A DNA stretch of 7,538 nt from Candidatus Omnitrophota bacterium (GTDB taxonomy: Bacteria > Omnitrophota > Gorgyraeia > B26-G9), in contig JAGLQQ010000190.1 of NCBI GenBank assembly GCA_023136735.1, forward strand, positions 1 through 7,538. Direction: 5' to 3'. Positions 4,934-7,538 of the stretch are shown piece after piece. The translations under genes were made by a program, and so were the position numbers. Position 1 is the stretch's first letter. Each line of letters starts with the position of its first letter. The notes beneath the pieces were generated by a model that saw only the letters and a list, made by a program, of their open reading frames with translations, did no database searches and was not told where the DNA came from.

Positions 4934-6507
4934 CTGAATAGCTTTTCCAGCCCTTTTTTGATTTGATTCTGGAGGTCAAATTCTCCTGATTGGTTGCCAC
5001 CGTCTTTTTTTAAAATACTCTGGATACCTGTTTGCATTAAATCTTCCTTGGAAAAAATAGGTTTATATTTTAACTGGTAGGGAACGATCTTATCATAAAC
5101 CTTAATTCTAACAGGAAGCCGCCCTTCCCTTGTTTCAAATGCTGCTTCAAAATCAACATATGTCTCAAGATCAATGTACCCCTTACCTAAGATTGTTGCA
5201 TCAACAGCGCTCAAAACAAGATCCTGCGTTTGCAGTTTTCCGTCGTTTAGAGTAAAATTCGCCGATGCCTGCTCAATATTCATATCTACAAGGGCAGGCA
5301 TTTGAAGAGTGTTTGCAACTTTTGAAAAATTAGGCGGCATTTTGATTTTTCCTTCAAGAACCTTAAAACTCCCTGTACCTTTAAGCAGGTTTAAATCAAC
5401 TGCGCTGCCGGATATTTCCACATGGGCAGTTAACATTCCCTGCCCCATGTTCTGCCCAATAAGATCTTCTGCCAGCTGCTCAATATCTATGTCCTTGGCA
5501 TCTATTGAACATTGCACCGGAATATCCTTTTCAATTATAGTCACCTTTGCCGCTCCGGTAATTTTACCTTTATAAAAATCACAGTCTAAAGGGGATATAT
5601 CTAAAGCTCCGTTTTCAAGCTTAATATCCGCTTTTAAATTTGCGAACTTTATTTTATCTACCGATGCCTTACTGAACACTATTTTTGCATCAGCTATCAG
5701 GCTCTCTACTCCAGCAATTGGTCCTTTACACTTGGCATTTATTTGGCAATCTCCCGCAAGTTTAGGGATAGAAATCCCTGATATAATAATGGCGATATCC
5801 TTTAATTTTATGAGTCCCTCAAGCGCAAAATCAATCTTTGGATTTTCCAGCTCAGACACCTTGCCTTTTATGGAAAGCTTTGTATCAACATAATCAATGT
5901 TAAACTTTCTTATATTTATGTCCTTTTTATCATAATCACCTTTAGTAAGAATATTCAATGCCTGGCCGCCTATAGCTACAGAAATGTTTTCGCTTTCAAA
6001 ACTGCTCTCTGAGGCGATAATTCTGCCGTTTATTTTTGTAATCTCACCTGTTTCCTTAATACCTTTAACATTTAAATCCTTTAGGTCAATAATCGCCGAA
6101 AATGCTATGTCTTTTGCTTTTATATTAGCATCCAGATCTATTTTACAGCCTCCCTGGACATGAATATCCTGCTGTTTATATAAAAGTCCTTTTATTACCA
6201 GTTTCAATTTTGCTGAAAAAGCATTCTTTTTTATAACCGGGATTGATTTTAAACCAAAATCAATAGTCTCTACCTCTAAAAAAGGAGTTTGGTCAGAGTT
6301 TACTATTTCAACTTTAGAGAACAGGACGCCTTTTATTGGAAAATACGTAGCCTTGCCTATACTTACCTTCTTCTGCAAGTTCTCTTCTAAAAGTTTTATG
6401 ACCATTGGTTTTAATTGCTGGGGAATATAAACATAATTTAAATAAACAAATACTACAACTACTAAACTGATAACGACAGCTAACCCAATCAATATAATTT
6501 TTTTCAT
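4930..6507 (-). CDS. AsmA-like membrane-anchored protein
   Basis: This 525-residue protein has one N-terminal membrane anchor (residues about 4-25, hydrophobic after MKK) and a long beta-rich body with regular short strands, predicted to lie in the periplasm. The segment after the anchor, with LEENLQKKVSIGKATYFPIKG (from 40), follows the AsmA/TamB N-terminal pattern. The region from about 284 to 470, including GKITGAAKV (314-322), DAKDIDIEQLAEDLIG and the KGTGSFKVLEGKI stretch, resembles the AsmA C-terminal domain. AsmA-family proteins are implicated in outer-membrane assembly and in bridging lipids between the membranes, which would suit a diderm cell and the adjacent lipase. The ATG is preceded by AGGGAAG (6514-6520) and lies 18 bases after the lipase stop. 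It shares a four-base GTGA overlap with nagA. The family call is fairly confident; the specific role is inference. Confidence 0.75.
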   Translation of the reverse strand: MKKIILIGLAVVISLVVVVFVYLNYVYIPQQLKPMVIKLLEENLQKKVSIGKATYFPIKGVLFSKVEIVNSDQTPFLEVETIDFGLKSIPVIKKNAFSAKLKLVIKGLLYKQQDIHVQGGCKIDLDANIKAKDIAFSAIIDLKDLNVKGIKETGEITKINGRIIASESSFESENISVAIGGQALNILTKGDYDKKDINIRKFNIDYVDTKLSIKGKVSELENPKIDFALEGLIKLKDIAIIISGISIPKLAGDCQINAKCKGPIAGVESLIADAKIVFSKASVDKIKFANLKADIKLENGALDISPLDCDFYKGKITGAAKVTIIEKDIPVQCSIDAKDIDIEQLAEDLIGQNMGQGMLTAHVEISGSAVDLNLLKGTGSFKVLEGKIKMPPNFSKVANTLQMPALVDMNIEQASANFTLNDGKLQTQDLVLSAVDATILGKGYIDLETYVDFEAAFETREGRLPVRIKVYDKIVPYQLKYKPIFSKEDLMQTGIQSILKKDGGNQSGEFDLQNQIKKGLEKLFR

Positions 6508-6525
6508 TATAATCTTCCCTTTTTT

Positions 6526-7455
6526 TTATATCCCTTTTTTAGAAAGCCCTAAAAATTCCCTCCAAAACTTCTTTTTCCTCTTCTTCTCAATAATCTCAAG
6601 TATCTGATCTTTCATTTTTTTCGTAGCTTCTTCTCCGGCTTTCATACAGTCATTTGCCTTTGAAAAAGTTGCCCAACTAATATCACCTACTTCAGGATAA
6701 ATTATTACATCTGCTCCTTTTATTCTAATATCACTTAGATGCCAGGCACGTATCGCATCTCCCTGGAACATAATATCTAATCCATTGCCTAATTTCTTAT
6801 TATAATCTACCTGTGCCTCAACCCCCACTGCTATAATAACATCTGCTCCCATGGCCCTTGCGGCCTCAACAGGAACGCTGCCGATGATCCCTCCATCTAC
6901 AAGCAAACGCTTTCCGCTCTTAACCGGGGGGAAAACACCAGGCAATGATGCGGAAGCCAGCACAGCTTCTTTCACACTACCTTTGGAAATAATAACTTCT
7001 TCTCCGGTGCGTAAATCTACACTGGTGCAGCAAAAAGGAATCTTAACTTTTTTAAAATCAGTGTCAATATCAAGATGATCGAAAAGCCAGGCTATATCTT
7101 TACCGCTAAAAACCCATCTTTTTATGGCTCTGACATTAACCAATACCATCTGCTTAACAAAAGAAAATAAGGAGTTAATAATAAGCTTCTTCTCATCTGA
7201 AGGAGAATATCCGCTTATCAATTGCTCAATGGCTTTTACTTCCTTTCTGTCTAACATAGACATCATCCGTCTTTCAATATCATGAATATTCGGATTTAAT
7301 GCATACTGTGCTCCGATCATTGCTCCCATGCTCGTGCCAGCGATCATATCAATATCCACACCAACATCTAGCAAGGCTTTGATTACTCCGATATGAGCAA
7401 GCCCGCGTACTCCTCCGCCGCCCAAAGCAAGTGCTACTTTTATTTTTTTCGCCAT
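6526..7455 (-). CDS. Patatin-like phospholipase family protein (RssA/NTE type)
   Basis: This 309-residue predicted serine lipase or acyl hydrolase has a Ser-Asp dyad. The oxyanion loop GGGGVRG is at 12-18, the nucleophile elbow GTSMG at 40-44 (Ser42), and the catalytic DGG at 187-189 (Asp187). SASLPGVFPP (168-177) is also typical of the RssA-like group. The C-terminus is lysine-rich and helical (about 270-309), possibly for membrane contact. No signal peptide is seen, so it probably works at the inner face of the membrane; its lipid substrate is unknown. I chose ATG 7455 because MAKKIKVALALGGGG is the normal family start and AAGGAG lies 11 bases upstream. A GTG at 7477-7479 would add eight residues but lacks a good binding site. 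It is the first gene of the operon, 18 bases before the AsmA-like gene. Confidence 0.9.
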   Translation of the reverse strand: MAKKIKVALALGGGGVRGLAHIGVIKALLDVGVDIDMIAGTSMGAMIGAQYALNPNIHDIERRMMSMLDRKEVKAIEQLISGYSPSDEKKLIINSLFSFVKQMVLVNVRAIKRWVFSGKDIAWLFDHLDIDTDFKKVKIPFCCTSVDLRTGEEVIISKGSVKEAVLASASLPGVFPPVKSGKRLLVDGGIIGSVPVEAARAMGADVIIAVGVEAQVDYNKKLGNGLDIMFQGDAIRAWHLSDIRIKGADVIIYPEVGDISWATFSKANDCMKAGEEATKKMKDQILEIIEKKRKKKFWREFLGLSKKGI

Positions 7456-7466
7456 AATACTTATAA

Positions 7467-7472
7467 CTCCTT
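7467..7472 (-). promoter_or_regulatory. Ribosome binding site of the patatin-like gene
   Basis: AAGGAG on the minus strand stands 11 bases before the ATG at 7455. The spacing is somewhat long but usable. It lies inside the extended frame that would start at GTG 7479, which favours the shorter protein. Confidence 0.6.
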
Positions 7473-7509
7473 CAATCACAGGATTGTAGTAAAAAAATTA
7501 ATTAAGTTC

Positions 7510-7538
7510 ATTGTATGATTAGCTTTAGTAATTGTCAA
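7510..7538 (-). promoter_or_regulatory. Predicted sigma70-type promoter of the lipase-asmA-nagA-glmS operon
   Basis: A perfect -35 box TTGACA (7533-7538, the last bases of the window) is followed after 17 bases by TACAAT (7510-7515), one mismatch from the -10 consensus. Initiation near 7503 would leave a leader of about 47 bases before the ATG at 7455. No other comparable promoter was seen inside the operon, whose genes are closely spaced, so it probably drives all four. Confidence 0.75.

Noticed and set aside
5309..5575. Open frame on the plus strand inside the AsmA-like gene
   Set aside because: Antisense shadow with no supporting signal.
6851..7078. Open frame on the plus strand inside the patatin-like gene
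   Set aside because: Antisense shadow covering conserved catalytic codons of the real gene.
1..7538. CRISPR array, defence system, integrase or complete mobile element
   Set aside because: No regularly spaced long repeats, no transposase or integrase, and no duplicate of the tRNA 3' ends that would mark an attachment site.

Overview
The window is AT-rich bacterial DNA in which every supported gene lies on the minus strand, so reading order runs from high to low coordinates. It contains five protein genes, two tRNA genes and about 750 bases of structured non-coding sequence. The proteins (a patatin-like lipase, an AsmA-like inner-membrane-anchored protein, NagA and GlmS) suggest a diderm bacterium that makes peptidoglycan. 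The style of the genes and the heptamer microsatellite would fit an uncultured lineage such as Omnitrophota, but that placement is an impression and was not tested.

Region 1 (7538 to 1773) looks like one operon. A near-consensus sigma70-type promoter (TTGACA, 17-base spacer, TACAAT) sits at the very edge of the window. It is followed by a patatin-like phospholipase (start probably at 7455), an AsmA-like protein 18 bases downstream, nagA overlapping that gene by four bases (GTGA), and glmS 62 bases further on. NagA and GlmS both produce glucosamine-6-phosphate, one by deacetylating recycled N-acetylglucosamine-6-phosphate and the other from fructose-6-phosphate and glutamine. The operon therefore joins amino-sugar supply for the cell wall to two genes that look like envelope or lipid functions. 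GlmS carries an unusual insertion of about 43 residues in its second sugar-isomerase half. NagA has a shortened loop after its HxH metal motif.

Region 2 (1772 to 1257) is a tRNA region. tRNA-Val(UAC) has its own promoter, which overlaps a tandem array of 10-base repeats, and lacks an encoded CCA. tRNA-Asp(GUC) follows after 188 bases, encodes CCA, and is closed by a clear hairpin terminator.

Region 3 (1256 to 1) starts directly behind that terminator with about 90 bases resembling domain I of a group II intron. There is no reverse transcriptase and no recognisable domain V, so it would be a decayed remnant if the match is real. A good promoter (TTGATT, 17-base spacer, TATAAT) then drives a leader of about 180 bases with several hairpins, including two mutually exclusive ones and a long stem ending just before the ribosome binding site. 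This leads into an LsrF-like class I aldolase/thiolase gene whose stop codon lies inside a heptanucleotide tandem repeat.

I found no clear new defence, mobile or biosynthetic system. The points most worth a second look are the aldolase leader, the possible intron remnant, the GlmS insertion and the gene content of the lipase/AsmA/nagA/glmS operon.
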